From Parahaliea mediterranea (lineage in GTDB: Bacteria > Pseudomonadota > Gammaproteobacteria > Pseudomonadales > Halieaceae), in assembly GCF_017255185.1 (NCBI RefSeq), contig NZ_JAFKCZ010000015.1, positions 1-64,000 on the forward strand: a stretch of DNA of 64,000 nucleotides, in the 5' to 3' direction. Below are positions 37,171 through 47,535 of the stretch, in pieces. The notes under the pieces are model-generated. The model saw only the letters and a list, made by a program, of their open reading frames with translations. It did not search any database and was not told where the DNA came from. A program made the position numbers and the translations under genes. Every line of letters begins with the position of its first letter. Positions within the stretch are counted from its first letter, which is position 1.

Positions 37171-38490
37171 GTGGCCCTTAGCAAGCGACAGATCCTGTTC
37201 TCCACCCTCATGCTGGCCGGCGCCAGCGCGGTCACCGCCCTGCTGTACATGAACCGTCCGGCGACCGAGATCGCCGAGCCGGCCTATGTTCCGGTCACGG
37301 TGGACGCCGTGGAGGCGGTCAAGGAAACCATCCGCATCCCGATCCAGGCCCAGGGCACGGTCAGCCCCCTGCGCCGCACCGCCCTGGTGGCCGAGGTCGC
37401 GGGCCGGGTCACCGAGGTCTCTCCGACCTTCAACGTCGGCGGCTTCGTGGAGGCCGGCGAGGTGATGCTGCGCATCGACCCGCGCAACTACCAGACGGCC
37501 CTGCTGCGGGCGCAGTCCGCGGTGGCCTCCGCCGAGAGCGCCCTGGCCCAGGAAAAGGGCCGCGCCGAGGTGGCGCTGCAGGAATGGCGCAAACTCCCCG
37601 CCGGCAGCCAGCGCAGCGAGGAGGCCAAGGCGCTGTACCTGCGCAAACCGCAGCTGGAGCAGGCCGAGGCGCAGCTGCTGGCCGCTCGCGCCGATCTCGA
37701 TACCGCCCGCGACGACCTCGGGCGCACCATTATCAAGGCGCCCTACGAGGCCCTGATCAGCGGCAAATCGGTGGAGCTGGGGCAGTACGTGTCGCCGGGC
37801 ACCGCGCTGGCGGAAGTGTTCTCGGTGGAGTACGCGGAGGTGCGTCTACCCATCCCCCAAAGCAAACTCGACTACCTCGACCTGCCGGGCGTGGAGGGTT
37901 ACCGGGGCGGCGCCGGCATCGACCTCTACACCGACGTCGGTGGCGAGCTGACCCACTGGACCGCGCGGCTGCACCGCAGCGAAGGCGTGTTCGACGAACG
38001 CTCGCGGGTGCTGTACACGGTGGCCCGTATCGAGGACCCCTACGCCCTGCGACACCCGGGGCGCCCGCCCCTGCGCATCGGCACCTTCGTCAACGCCAAC
38101 ATCACCGGGCGCGCCCTGCACGACCTGGTGGCCCTGCCGCGCCACGTACTGCGCGCGGACAACCGCCTGTGGATCATCGACAACGAGCAGCGCCTGCGCG
38201 ACCGCAAGGTGAGTGTCCTGCGCACCGGCGGCGACCTGGTCTATGTCTCCGCCGGCCTCGACGCGGGGGAACTGATCTGCCTGTCGTCGGTGGACAGCGC
38301 CCTGTCCGGCTCGGAGGTCGACGTGGTATCGCGGGTCACCAGCAGTGAGCTGCGCCGGCAATACACACCGGGGCTCGAACGCGACACCGGCGCGGCCGTG
38401 GGCAGCGCGCGGCCCGCGGGCCGGGCCGACGCCAGCGACAAGGCGCCGGTGGCAGCGGCCTCGCCGGCCGCCAACGACGCGGGCGCCTGA
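37171..38490 (+). CDS. RND periplasmic adaptor protein, module 2
   Basis: 439 residues of the HlyD/AcrA-type family: anchor near 9-28 (ILFSTLMLAGASAVTALLY), first lipoyl half VAGRVTEVSPTFNVGGFVEAG, a coiled-coil of about 110-170, second half TIIKAPYEALISGKSVE, then beta-barrel and membrane-proximal domains. The C-terminal ~50 residues are Ala/Gly/Pro-rich. GTG start at 37171. The stop overlaps the start of the permease (TGATG). Confidence 0.92.
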   Translation: MALSKRQILFSTLMLAGASAVTALLYMNRPATEIAEPAYVPVTVDAVEAVKETIRIPIQAQGTVSPLRRTALVAEVAGRVTEVSPTFNVGGFVEAGEVMLRIDPRNYQTALLRAQSAVASAESALAQEKGRAEVALQEWRKLPAGSQRSEEAKALYLRKPQLEQAEAQLLAARADLDTARDDLGRTIIKAPYEALISGKSVELGQYVSPGTALAEVFSVEYAEVRLPIPQSKLDYLDLPGVEGYRGGAGIDLYTDVGGELTHWTARLHRSEGVFDERSRVLYTVARIEDPYALRHPGRPPLRIGTFVNANITGRALHDLVALPRHVLRADNRLWIIDNEQRLRDRKVSVLRTGGDLVYVSAGLDAGELICLSSVDSALSGSEVDVVSRVTSSELRRQYTPGLERDTGAAVGSARPAGRADASDKAPVAAASPAANDAGA

Positions 38491-41400
38491 TGCGCGGGGA
38501 CGGCCCGACCAGCGGGATCATCGCCTGGTTCGCCCGCAACCCGGTGGCGGCCAACCTGCTGATGATCATCATCCTGGTGGTGGGACTCGGCTCCGCCTTC
38601 ACCATCCAGCGCGCCATGTTTCCGGCCTTCGACCTCGAGGTCATCTTTGTCAACATGTCCTACCCCGGGGCGCCCCCGGAGGAAGTGGAACAGGGCATCG
38701 TGCTCAAAATCGAGGAGGCCATCAACGATGTCGATGGCATCAAGCGCGTCGAATCCGACGCTCTGGAATCCCACGCCCGCATCATGATTGAGCCCCTCGA
38801 CGGGACCGACATCAATACCCTGCTGGACGATGTCAAGAACCGCATCGACGCCATCCAGTTCTTCCCCGAGGAGGCCGAGAAACCGATCATCAGCCAGCCC
38901 GAGCTGTTGTTTCCGGCCCTGACCCTGCAGCTGTCCGGCGAACTCGGCGAGCGCAGCATGAAAACCCTGGCGGAGGATATCCGCCGGGAACTGCTGACCT
39001 ACCCCGAGGTGTCGGCGGTGGAGGTAGTGGGCGCCCGGGACTACGAGATATCGGTGGAGATTTCCGAGCAGCTGCTGCGTGAGTACCACCTGTCCCTGGG
39101 CGAGGTGGCGGATATCATCTCCGCCTCCTCGCTCGACCTGCCCGCGGGCTCGGTGCGCACCGAGCACGGCGACATCGCCCTGCGGACCCTGGGCCAGGCC
39201 TATGTACAGCAGGACTTCGAGCACATCGTGTTGCGTACCTTCCCCGACGGCACCCGCCTGCTGCTGGGGGACATCGCCACGGTCAGGGACGACTTCGAGG
39301 AGGCCCGCGGCTTCTCGTTGTTCAACGGCCAGTACTCCCTGGGCATCCAGGTCTTCGCGATGGGCGAGCAGGACATCATCGAGACCGCCGACATCACCAA
39401 GGCCTATGTGGCGCAGAAACAGGCGCAGCTCGCCGACGGCGTGCGCCTGGACGTGTGGTCGGACATCACCTTCTACCTCGAGGGGCGGCTGGGCATGATG
39501 CTCGGCAACCTGGCCATGGGCGCGCTGCTGGTATTTATCATCCTGGCCCTGTTCCTGGAGATCAAACTCGCGTTCTGGGTCATGCTGGGCATCCCGGTGT
39601 GCTTCCTCGGCGCCATGGCGATGATCAACACCCCCTACATTCACGCCAGCCTGAACATGATCAGCATCTTCGGCTTCATCCTGGTACTGGGGATCGTGGT
39701 CGACGACGCCATCATCATGGGTGAAAGCGCCTACTCGGAAACCGAACGCCTGGGTCACAGCGTCGACAACGTGATCAACGGCGTCTACCGGGTATCCACC
39801 CCGGCGACCTTCGGCGTGCTGACCACCATCGTGGCCTTCGCCCCCACCCTCTTCATGGAGGGTGTTTTCGCCGCCATGCCCGCCGCCTGCGGCTGGGTGG
39901 TCATTCTGTGCCTGGCGTTTTCCCTGGTCGAGTCCAAGTGGATACTGCCCGCCCACCTGGCGCACAGCAAGCCCACCCGCAACGCCCTGCTACTGTTCAT
40001 CGACCGCCGGCAGGAGGCCATCAACCACCGGCTGAAGCACTTTGTGGAGCACCGCTACTCGCCATTCCTCGCGCGCTGCGTGGACAACCGCTACGCCACC
40101 CTCGCCACCTTCATCGCCGGCCTGATCCTGTGCGCGGGCCTGTTGGCCGGCGGCGTGGTACGCACCGTACTGGCGCCGGACGTGCCCGGCGAGTTCCTGC
40201 ACGTCGACGTGACCATGTCCGAAGGCACGCCCGAGGCCCGCACCCTGGAAACCATACAGGCAGTGACCGAGGCCCTGGACGCGGTCGAACGGGACTACCA
40301 GCGCGAGTCCGGCACCGACGAGCGGCTGGTCCAGCACGTGTTCGCCTATGGCACCGACCGAATTTCCGGCGGTATCGACGTGGAACTCACCAAGGAAGAC
40401 AAGCGCGGCATCAGCACCCGGGAGATCGAGCGGCGCTGGCGCGACAAGGTCGGCTACATCCACGGCGCCGAGGTGCTGGCGATCTCCAGCGCCGATGGCC
40501 CCAAGTTCGGTCCCACCATCGCCTTCGATCTGATGCACAAGGATTTCAATACCTTGCGGGCCGCCGCCGAGGAACTCGAGGAGGCGATGCGCCACTACGA
40601 GGGCCTGTACGATATCCGCAACGGCGCCAGCGACACCCGGGACGAATTCCACATCGACATCCTGCCCGAGGGCGAGGCTCTTGGCCTGACCCGCTACGAC
40701 CTGGCCAGCCAGGTGCGCCACGCCTTCTACGGCGCCGAGGCCCAGCGTATCCAGCGCAACATCGACGAGATCCGCGTGCTGGTGCGCTATCCCCGGGCCG
40801 ACCGGGAGACGGTCAGCAGCCTGCACGACATGTATATCCGCACCCCGGACGGCACCGAGGTGCCCTTCGGCACGGTGGCGAAGCTGGCGGTCGAGCAGGG
40901 CCTGATGAAGGCCACCCATATCAACTTCCAGCGCGCCGCGGAGGTGACCGCCGAAGCCAACAAGGACCAGGTCGAGCCGGGTCGAGTCATGGCCGACCTG
41001 GAGCAGCGCGTCATCCCCGCGCTGGTGGAAAAGTACCCCGGGCTCAGCTGGGGAATTTCCGGGCTCGCCGAGGAGGAGATGAAAATGGCCCGCAGCATGC
41101 TCATCGGCTTCGGGCTCGCGCTGTTCGGTATCTACGCGCTGCTGGCGGTGCCCACCCGCTCCTACCTGCAGCCGCTGATCATCATGGGCGTGATCCCCTT
41201 CGGCGTGATTGGCGCGGTCGTCGGTCACTGGATCACTGGCTACCCGCTGTCGATGATGTCGCTGATGGGGGTCATCGCCCTCAGCGGCGTGGTGGTCAAT
41301 GACAGCCTGATCCTGGTGGACTACATCAACAAGGCGGTGCAATCGGGGACCGACACCCTGACCGCGGTGATGGAGGCCGGCACGCGCCGCTTCCGGGCCA

Positions 41401-41636
41401 TCCTGCTCACCTCCCTGACCACCTTCTTCGGGCTCGCGCCGATGCTGCTGGAGCGCAGCGCCCAGGCCCAGGAAATCGTGCCCATGGCCGTGTCGCTGGC
41501 CTTCGGCATCGTATTCGCCACGGTGATCACGCTGCTGCTGGTGCCCAGCCTGTACATGATCCTGGACGACCTGGCCCGCTGGAACCGCGGCCGGGCCGAG
41601 CGCCGGGACACGGCGGGCACCGCGGCCCAGCACTGA
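38490..41636 (+). CDS. RND efflux pump inner-membrane permease (module 2)
   Basis: 1048 residues with standard RND layout. TM1 starts WFARNPVAANLLMIIILVV; the TM4 proton-relay segment is LGIVVDDAIIMGESAY; the second-half TM10 motif LSGVVVNDSLILVDY is present. It shares with module 1 the FARNPVAANLL-type opening found in RND subfamilies distinct from AcrB/MexB, whose substrates are mostly unassigned. It overlaps the adaptor stop by one base and is followed after eight bases by an AraC-type regulator. Confidence 0.93.
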   Translation: MRGDGPTSGIIAWFARNPVAANLLMIIILVVGLGSAFTIQRAMFPAFDLEVIFVNMSYPGAPPEEVEQGIVLKIEEAINDVDGIKRVESDALESHARIMIEPLDGTDINTLLDDVKNRIDAIQFFPEEAEKPIISQPELLFPALTLQLSGELGERSMKTLAEDIRRELLTYPEVSAVEVVGARDYEISVEISEQLLREYHLSLGEVADIISASSLDLPAGSVRTEHGDIALRTLGQAYVQQDFEHIVLRTFPDGTRLLLGDIATVRDDFEEARGFSLFNGQYSLGIQVFAMGEQDIIETADITKAYVAQKQAQLADGVRLDVWSDITFYLEGRLGMMLGNLAMGALLVFIILALFLEIKLAFWVMLGIPVCFLGAMAMINTPYIHASLNMISIFGFILVLGIVVDDAIIMGESAYSETERLGHSVDNVINGVYRVSTPATFGVLTTIVAFAPTLFMEGVFAAMPAACGWVVILCLAFSLVESKWILPAHLAHSKPTRNALLLFIDRRQEAINHRLKHFVEHRYSPFLARCVDNRYATLATFIAGLILCAGLLAGGVVRTVLAPDVPGEFLHVDVTMSEGTPEARTLETIQAVTEALDAVERDYQRESGTDERLVQHVFAYGTDRISGGIDVELTKEDKRGISTREIERRWRDKVGYIHGAEVLAISSADGPKFGPTIAFDLMHKDFNTLRAAAEELEEAMRHYEGLYDIRNGASDTRDEFHIDILPEGEALGLTRYDLASQVRHAFYGAEAQRIQRNIDEIRVLVRYPRADRETVSSLHDMYIRTPDGTEVPFGTVAKLAVEQGLMKATHINFQRAAEVTAEANKDQVEPGRVMADLEQRVIPALVEKYPGLSWGISGLAEEEMKMARSMLIGFGLALFGIYALLAVPTRSYLQPLIIMGVIPFGVIGAVVGHWITGYPLSMMSLMGVIALSGVVVNDSLILVDYINKAVQSGTDTLTAVMEAGTRRFRAILLTSLTTFFGLAPMLLERSAQAQEIVPMAVSLAFGIVFATVITLLLVPSLYMILDDLARWNRGRAERRDTAGTAAQH

Positions 41637-41643
41637 GGCCGGC

Positions 41644-42804
41644 GTGACCCTGGCCAGCCTGATCGCCGCCGGCGGCGCCCTGTTCGGCGCCCTCATCACC
41701 CTGGCCCTGCTGCTGCCCGCCAACCGCGATACCGCCGCCAACCGCCAGCTGGCGGTACTGACCGCCCTGGCCACCGTCTACCCCCTGTCCACCCTGGCCC
41801 GGCACGGGCCCCAGAGCGCCCTGTCGGCGCCGCTGCAGTTCCTCGCGGTGGGCATTTTCCTGCTGGGGCCGGGCCTGTATCTCTACACCCGCGGGCGGAT
41901 CAACGGCGACAGCCGCTGGCGGCGGCGGGACCTCTGGCACGCCCTGCCCTGCGCGCTATTGGCGGCGAGTTTCACCCTGGGCTCGCTGGGCTTCCTCGAG
42001 CGGGACCCGGCGCAACGCCATGCCGAGGTGGTGGGTGTGCTGTTCTACCTGCAGTTGACGCTGTACCTGGCCTGCGCGCTGCGCCTGCTGTACCGCGCCC
42101 GGCGCGAATCGACGCCAGACCGGGTCGCGCCAGACCGGGTCACGCCAGACCGGGTCACGCCAGACCGGGTCACGCCAGACCGGGTCGCGCTGGACAGGGC
42201 CACCCTGCGCTGGCTGAAAACCCTGCTGGGCACCTGCCTGGGACTGGGCCTGGTCGGGCTGCTGTTCGCCCTGGGCCGCTGGCTGACCGACGCGGTGAGC
42301 TGGCCCCAGCAGCTGTGGTCGATGACCGTGGTGATGGGCATGAGTTACCTGATCGCCTTCTTCGCGCTGCTGGACCCCACAGTGTTCCACGGCAGCCGCA
42401 GCGCCCGGCGGGAGCCGGCGCGCTATGCAACCAGCAGCCTCGACACGGAACAGGCCCAGGCCCTGTGGCGGCGCCTCGAATCGCACATGCGCGAGACCCA
42501 ACCCTACCTGCAGACCCAGCTCAAGGTGGGCGAGCTGGCGACCGCGCTCGCGGTGCCGGCCAGCCACCTGAGCCAGACCGTCAACCAGGTCGGCGGCCGC
42601 AGTTTCGCGGCCTACCTCAACCACTACCGGGTCGAGGCCGCCAAGGACCTGCTGCGCCAGAGCGCCCCCGGACAGCGCACCATGCTGGATATCGCCCTGA
42701 GCGCGGGCTTCAATTCCGAATCGGTGTTCTACAAACATTTCCGCGACCAGGTGGGCAGCACCCCCCGCCAGTTTCAGCAATCCCCCCCCGAAAACAGCCC
42801 CTAA
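41644..42804 (+). CDS. Membrane-anchored AraC-family transcriptional regulator
   Basis: 386 residues. The N-terminal ~240 residues are 6-7 membrane helices, and the C-terminal ~110 residues are an AraC helix-turn-helix domain (VGELATALAVPASHLSQTVN, then IALSAGFNSESVFYKHFRDQVG). Such seven-helix AraC proteins sense signals at the membrane. A tandem 15-bp repeat inside the gene puts five PDRV(T/A) repeats plus one degenerate copy in a loop. GTG start at 41644 with GAGG upstream. It may regulate RND module 2, which it follows directly. Confidence 0.9.
   Translation: MTLASLIAAGGALFGALITLALLLPANRDTAANRQLAVLTALATVYPLSTLARHGPQSALSAPLQFLAVGIFLLGPGLYLYTRGRINGDSRWRRRDLWHALPCALLAASFTLGSLGFLERDPAQRHAEVVGVLFYLQLTLYLACALRLLYRARRESTPDRVAPDRVTPDRVTPDRVTPDRVALDRATLRWLKTLLGTCLGLGLVGLLFALGRWLTDAVSWPQQLWSMTVVMGMSYLIAFFALLDPTVFHGSRSARREPARYATSSLDTEQAQALWRRLESHMRETQPYLQTQLKVGELATALAVPASHLSQTVNQVGGRSFAAYLNHYRVEAAKDLLRQSAPGQRTMLDIALSAGFNSESVFYKHFRDQVGSTPRQFQQSPPENSP
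42112..42201 (+). repeat. Intragenic 15-bp tandem repeat in the AraC-family gene
   Basis: Five near-perfect units of (A/G)CGCCAGACCGGGTC and one degenerate unit, in frame, encoding PDRV(T/A) repeats between two membrane segments. Because the unit is a multiple of three, copy-number changes lengthen the loop without shifting the frame. Confidence 0.95.
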
Positions 42805-42817
42805 TCCCGGTTTTCTT

Positions 42818-42839
42818 CTCCGATTTTGCAAAAACGGAG
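42818..42839. promoter_or_regulatory. 22-bp near-perfect palindrome between the AraC gene and surE-like gene
   Basis: Arms CTCCGATTTTGC and GCAAAAACGGAG share the central GC and differ at one mirrored position. It is 78 bases upstream of the surE-like ATG and 14 bases after the AraC stop. It could be an operator, or a hairpin ending the RND/AraC transcript. Confidence 0.4.
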
Positions 42840-42916
42840 GGCGAGAGACCCGTTTTGCGCCACTTTGGACGCGCACGGACAGCGTGCCCGACGTATCAGC
42901 AAAAGAGGAAAGCCAT

Positions 42917-43930
42917 ATGCTTCGCAAGACATTGACACCCCTGCGCCTGGGACTGGCCGCCACGGCACTGGGCATCACCCTGCCCGCCTGGTCCCTCAAC
43001 ATCCTGGTGACCAACGACGACTCCTGCACCGCCGAAGGCATCAACGTGCTGATGGATGCCCTCGAAGCCGCGGGTCACACCGTGACCATGTATGCCCCGG
43101 CCGGTGAGCAGAGCGGTCGCGGCGGCGCCATTTCCACCAACATCGGCGCAAATTTCGGCATCAGCAATGTGGGCTTCCACGGCCCAACCAGTGCCGATAA
43201 CCGGTATTGCGTGCGCATCCCGGCGGAGAACCCGGCGGAGGGCGCCGAAGACGAGGAAATCACCATCAGCGCATCGCCCAAGGACAGCGCGCTGGTGGGT
43301 CTTGCACTCATGGCCGACAACCCGCCCGACCTGGTGGTGAGCGGCATGAACGACGGCCAGAATATCGGCAAGGGCGCCTACTCCTCGGGCACCGTCGGGG
43401 CCGCAGTGGCCGCGGTGGAAAAGGGCTACCCCGCCATCGCGGTCAGCCACAACCGCTTTACCGCAGAGGACGGCATGAGCTTTGCCGCACTGGCGAATTT
43501 CGTGGTCGACGTGATCGCCGAACTGGAGGCAGGCCGGACCGACGGTGCCCCGCTGCTGCCGCCCGGCACCGGCCTCAATATCAACAACCCGGTGGGACCA
43601 CCCCGCGGTATCGCCCACACCACACTCGGGCAACTGGACCTGAAGTTTGGCCCCAACACCAACGGCGAGGGTGGCGCCGCGGTGCTGTTCGAGGGCATTC
43701 TCAGCCTGGGGGAACTCGTGGGAGAAGCCCAGGCCGAGGCCCTGGCGGCGAACCCCGACGCCACGGTAGAGGATTTTGCCAATGCGGGCCTGGACACCAA
43801 TGACGAGGCCAGCATGTCCGTCGCCGGCTACATTACCATTACCACCCTGGATGGCGACCTGACCGCCGGCCTGCGCAAACGCGAACTGATGGCACTGAAA
43901 CTGCGCGAACTCGGCGCGGGAGGTGAGTAA
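42917..43930 (+). CDS. Exported SurE-like 5'/3'-nucleotidase/acid phosphatase
   Basis: 337 residues. A Sec signal peptide (MLRKTLTPLRLGLAATALG, cleaved near LPAWS) precedes the SurE core: LNILVTNDDSCTAEG with metal-binding D34-D35, the PAGEQSGRGG loop with the conserved Ser, and VVSGMNDGQNIG with the Asn. Classical SurE is cytoplasmic and about 250 residues; this one is longer and exported. The ATG at 42917 has AGAGGAA upstream; an upstream GTG would place a tail before the signal peptide. It overlaps the following lipoprotein gene (TAATG). Confidence 0.9.
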   Translation: MLRKTLTPLRLGLAATALGITLPAWSLNILVTNDDSCTAEGINVLMDALEAAGHTVTMYAPAGEQSGRGGAISTNIGANFGISNVGFHGPTSADNRYCVRIPAENPAEGAEDEEITISASPKDSALVGLALMADNPPDLVVSGMNDGQNIGKGAYSSGTVGAAVAAVEKGYPAIAVSHNRFTAEDGMSFAALANFVVDVIAELEAGRTDGAPLLPPGTGLNINNPVGPPRGIAHTTLGQLDLKFGPNTNGEGGAAVLFEGILSLGELVGEAQAEALAANPDATVEDFANAGLDTNDEASMSVAGYITITTLDGDLTAGLRKRELMALKLRELGAGGE

Positions 43931-44652
43931 TGCGGCGACTGACAGCAAGCCTGGCTGCCTGCCTGCTGCTGGCGGCCTGCAGCGATTCCAGCGACCACCG
44001 GCAGGAAGCGCCCACCCCGGTGGACCCTCCGCCCCCGCCGGTGGAACCCACCGATCTCGACAGCACCGGTGTCTATCGCGGGCAACTGGTCACCGGGAAT
44101 CGCAACCTGGCCCTGGTGACAGTCACTCTCGCTCGGGATGGAACCACCGCCATCGCCATCGATAGCGATGACGATGAGAAGGCCAACATCGTGTTCTGGG
44201 GTGAAACCAGCGAGGCCGCCGGGGAACTGGACTTCAGCGGGCGGGATGGCCGGGACGGCAGCGCGATCAACCTGACTTTCACCGCAAGCGAACAGACACT
44301 GCGTGGCCAGTGGCAACTGGCCGGGCTGAGCGGCGAGCTCAGTGCGGACCTGGCGCCAGAATCCGCGGTCGACGACGGGCTGAGCGGGGGCCAATTCGCC
44401 CGCCTGGACAGCCCGGGCGGGCTGACCGCCCTGGAACTGGCCGGGGATGGAACGCTGACCCTCACGGCGCCCTGTGAGGGCAGTGGCGAGATCAGCACAC
44501 CTGACCCGGCGGTCAATGTCCACTACCTCAGCCTGGCCAGTGACTGCCTCGATTGGGAAGCCCTGGTGTCCGTGGACACCGTGGCGGGTGCCAAGGCCGC
44601 GCTGCGGGTAACGGGCGCCGGGGGTCTGGCGACACGCCTCTACCAGCCCTAA
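43930..44652 (+). CDS. Hypothetical lipoprotein partner of the SurE-like protein
   Basis: 240 residues with lipobox LAAC (Cys at about 17) and a Pro-rich linker (PVDPPPPPVEP), followed by a probable beta-sandwich of unknown family. Two cysteines in the last third (PCEGSG and SDCLDW) could form a disulfide. Its ATG overlaps the SurE-like stop, so the two are co-translated and probably act together in the periplasm. No known domain is recognised. Confidence 0.7.
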   Translation: MRRLTASLAACLLLAACSDSSDHRQEAPTPVDPPPPPVEPTDLDSTGVYRGQLVTGNRNLALVTVTLARDGTTAIAIDSDDDEKANIVFWGETSEAAGELDFSGRDGRDGSAINLTFTASEQTLRGQWQLAGLSGELSADLAPESAVDDGLSGGQFARLDSPGGLTALELAGDGTLTLTAPCEGSGEISTPDPAVNVHYLSLASDCLDWEALVSVDTVAGAKAALRVTGAGGLATRLYQP

Positions 44653-44660
44653 GCTGCTCC

Positions 44661-44696
44661 GGGTGTCGGGTCACCCGCGTGGATGACCCGACACCC
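44661..44696. terminator. Bidirectional terminator between convergent operons
   Basis: Perfect 13-bp stem GGGTGTCGGGTCA / TGACCCGACACCC with a 10-base loop fills the gap between two converging genes. There is no strong T-run on either side, but length and placement fit a shared terminator. Confidence 0.7.
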
Positions 44697-44698
44697 GC

Positions 44699-46549
44699 TT
44701 ACACTTCCGGCCCGCAGCGGATACAACGCATGTAAAGGTGCCCCGGATCGCGCAGGGAAGACACCAGCTCCGCCGCCTGCCTCACCGGTTGCCACAGCAT
44801 GTCGGCTCCCGGTGGCAGCTGGCCCCGCACCAGCGGACCGAGCCACAGTGCCGCGCGCCGGCTGAGCTGCTGCAGCAGGAGTTCCCGCGGCGACAGCGGC
44901 GGGCGCACATACTCCACCTCGAAGTCCTCGAGCCCGGCCAGTTTCCCCGCCGCGCCGACCGCGTCGGTCAGCGAGCCCAGCTCGTCCACCAGGCCCTCGG
45001 CCCTGGCGTCGGCGGCGCTCCACACCCGCCCCTGGGCGATGGCGTCCACCGCCTCCACCGGCATATCCCGTCCCTCGGCCACCAGTTGCAGGAAGTTGCG
45101 GTAAGTGAACTCCACGCTGCTGGTAAGGGCGCTGGACAACTGCTCGTTCAGGGGGCGGTCGATGCGCAGGGAACCCGCCAGGTCGGTGGTGCCGACGCCG
45201 TCGGTATGCACGCCCAGGCGTCCCAGGGTCCGCTCGATGGTGGGAAACGCGGCGAACACGCCGATACTGCCGGTGATGGTGGCCGGGGTCGCGTAGATCA
45301 GGTCGGCGCTGGCCGCGATATAGTAACCCCCCGAGGCGGCGATCGAGCCCATGGACACCACCACCGGCAAGCCCCTGGCCTGCACCTCGAGCACCGCCTG
45401 GCGTATCACCTCGGAGGCGAACACGCTGCCCCCGCCGCTGTTCACCCGCAGCACCAGGGCCTTCACCCCTTCCGCGTCCGCGGCCTGGCCGATCAAGCGC
45501 GCCAGCGAATCGCCGCCAATGGAACCCGGCGGCTGCTCGCCGGGCACGATATTGCCCTCGGCGACCACCACCGCCACCCGGTCGCCGGCCATGGGCGACA
45601 GGTGCAGCGGCCGCTTGCGCGACACGTAGTGCTCGAACGGCACCGCCTCGTACTGGTCGTCCTCGTTGCGGGCGCCGACGATGTCCGCCACGTAGTCGTT
45701 GGAGGCCCGGTGCGGCATCAACTCGTCGACCAGGCCCGCCTCCAGCGCGGCGCGCGCGGCATCGCCGCGGTGGCTCGCCAGGCGCTGCGCGTAGTCGTTG
45801 ACGTAGGCGCTCACCGCGCCGGGCGCCAGTTCCCGGCGCTGCTCCACGCGCTCGACAAACTGCCGCCACAACTGCCCCAGCCAGCGCGCGGTGATCTCGC
45901 GTTCACCCGGGGACATGTCGTTGCGCAGGAAGGGCTCGGCGATGGACTTGTGCTCACCGGCCTTGAACACGTGCATATTGATGGACAGCTTTTCCAGGGC
46001 CTCGCTGTAATAGTTGCGGTAGCTGCTGAAACCCTCCAGCGCAACCGCCCCCAGCGGGTGCATGATCAGCGTGTCCGCCTGGCTGGCCAGCAGGTACTGG
46101 TCCTGGGTGAAGTAATCCCCGCGGGCGATGATCGGCTTGCCGGTGGCGCGGAAGCGCTCCAGCGCGGTGGTAATTTCCGAGGTCTTGCTGATACCGACCG
46201 CCACCAGGTTATCGAGCTCGAGGACCAGGGCATTGATCGCGTCGTCCTCGGCGGCGTAGTCGATGGCGTCGAGGATATCCCGCAGCGCCACCTCGTGGCT
46301 GGCGGGGTTGGGCTCGGCCAGCAGCGCCTGCAGGGGATCAACCGGCGAGCGCTGGTCCACCACCCGGCCGGCGGGATTGAGCAACAGGGCCGCCTGCTCC
46401 GGCAGCGGCTCCGGGCTGCCGCTGGTGAACAGGAAGTAGAGCGCCACCAGCATCAGCAGAAACAGGATGTTGGCCAGCGCCTGCCTGACCCGGGTAATGA
46501 CATTCCACAGGCCGGAGAAAAACCGGCGCGGGGCAGAGGGTTTACTCAT
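44699..46549 (-). CDS. sppA: Signal peptide peptidase SppA (67K type)
   Basis: Inner-membrane serine/lysine protease that degrades cleaved signal peptides. 616 residues, the size of E. coli SppA, with one N-terminal anchor (ILFLLMLVALYFLF) and two S49 domains. The catalytic Lys is K201 in AGEHKSIAEPF, and the nucleophile S406 lies in GSIAASGGYY of the second half. Last gene of the operon arsC, wrbA, DUF2069, sppA; three bases separate it from the DUF2069 stop. Confidence 0.96.
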   Translation of the reverse strand: MSKPSAPRRFFSGLWNVITRVRQALANILFLLMLVALYFLFTSGSPEPLPEQAALLLNPAGRVVDQRSPVDPLQALLAEPNPASHEVALRDILDAIDYAAEDDAINALVLELDNLVAVGISKTSEITTALERFRATGKPIIARGDYFTQDQYLLASQADTLIMHPLGAVALEGFSSYRNYYSEALEKLSINMHVFKAGEHKSIAEPFLRNDMSPGEREITARWLGQLWRQFVERVEQRRELAPGAVSAYVNDYAQRLASHRGDAARAALEAGLVDELMPHRASNDYVADIVGARNEDDQYEAVPFEHYVSRKRPLHLSPMAGDRVAVVVAEGNIVPGEQPPGSIGGDSLARLIGQAADAEGVKALVLRVNSGGGSVFASEVIRQAVLEVQARGLPVVVSMGSIAASGGYYIAASADLIYATPATITGSIGVFAAFPTIERTLGRLGVHTDGVGTTDLAGSLRIDRPLNEQLSSALTSSVEFTYRNFLQLVAEGRDMPVEAVDAIAQGRVWSAADARAEGLVDELGSLTDAVGAAGKLAGLEDFEVEYVRPPLSPRELLLQQLSRRAALWLGPLVRGQLPPGADMLWQPVRQAAELVSSLRDPGHLYMRCIRCGPEV

Positions 46550-46552
46550 CCG

Positions 46553-47535
<983 letters not shown>

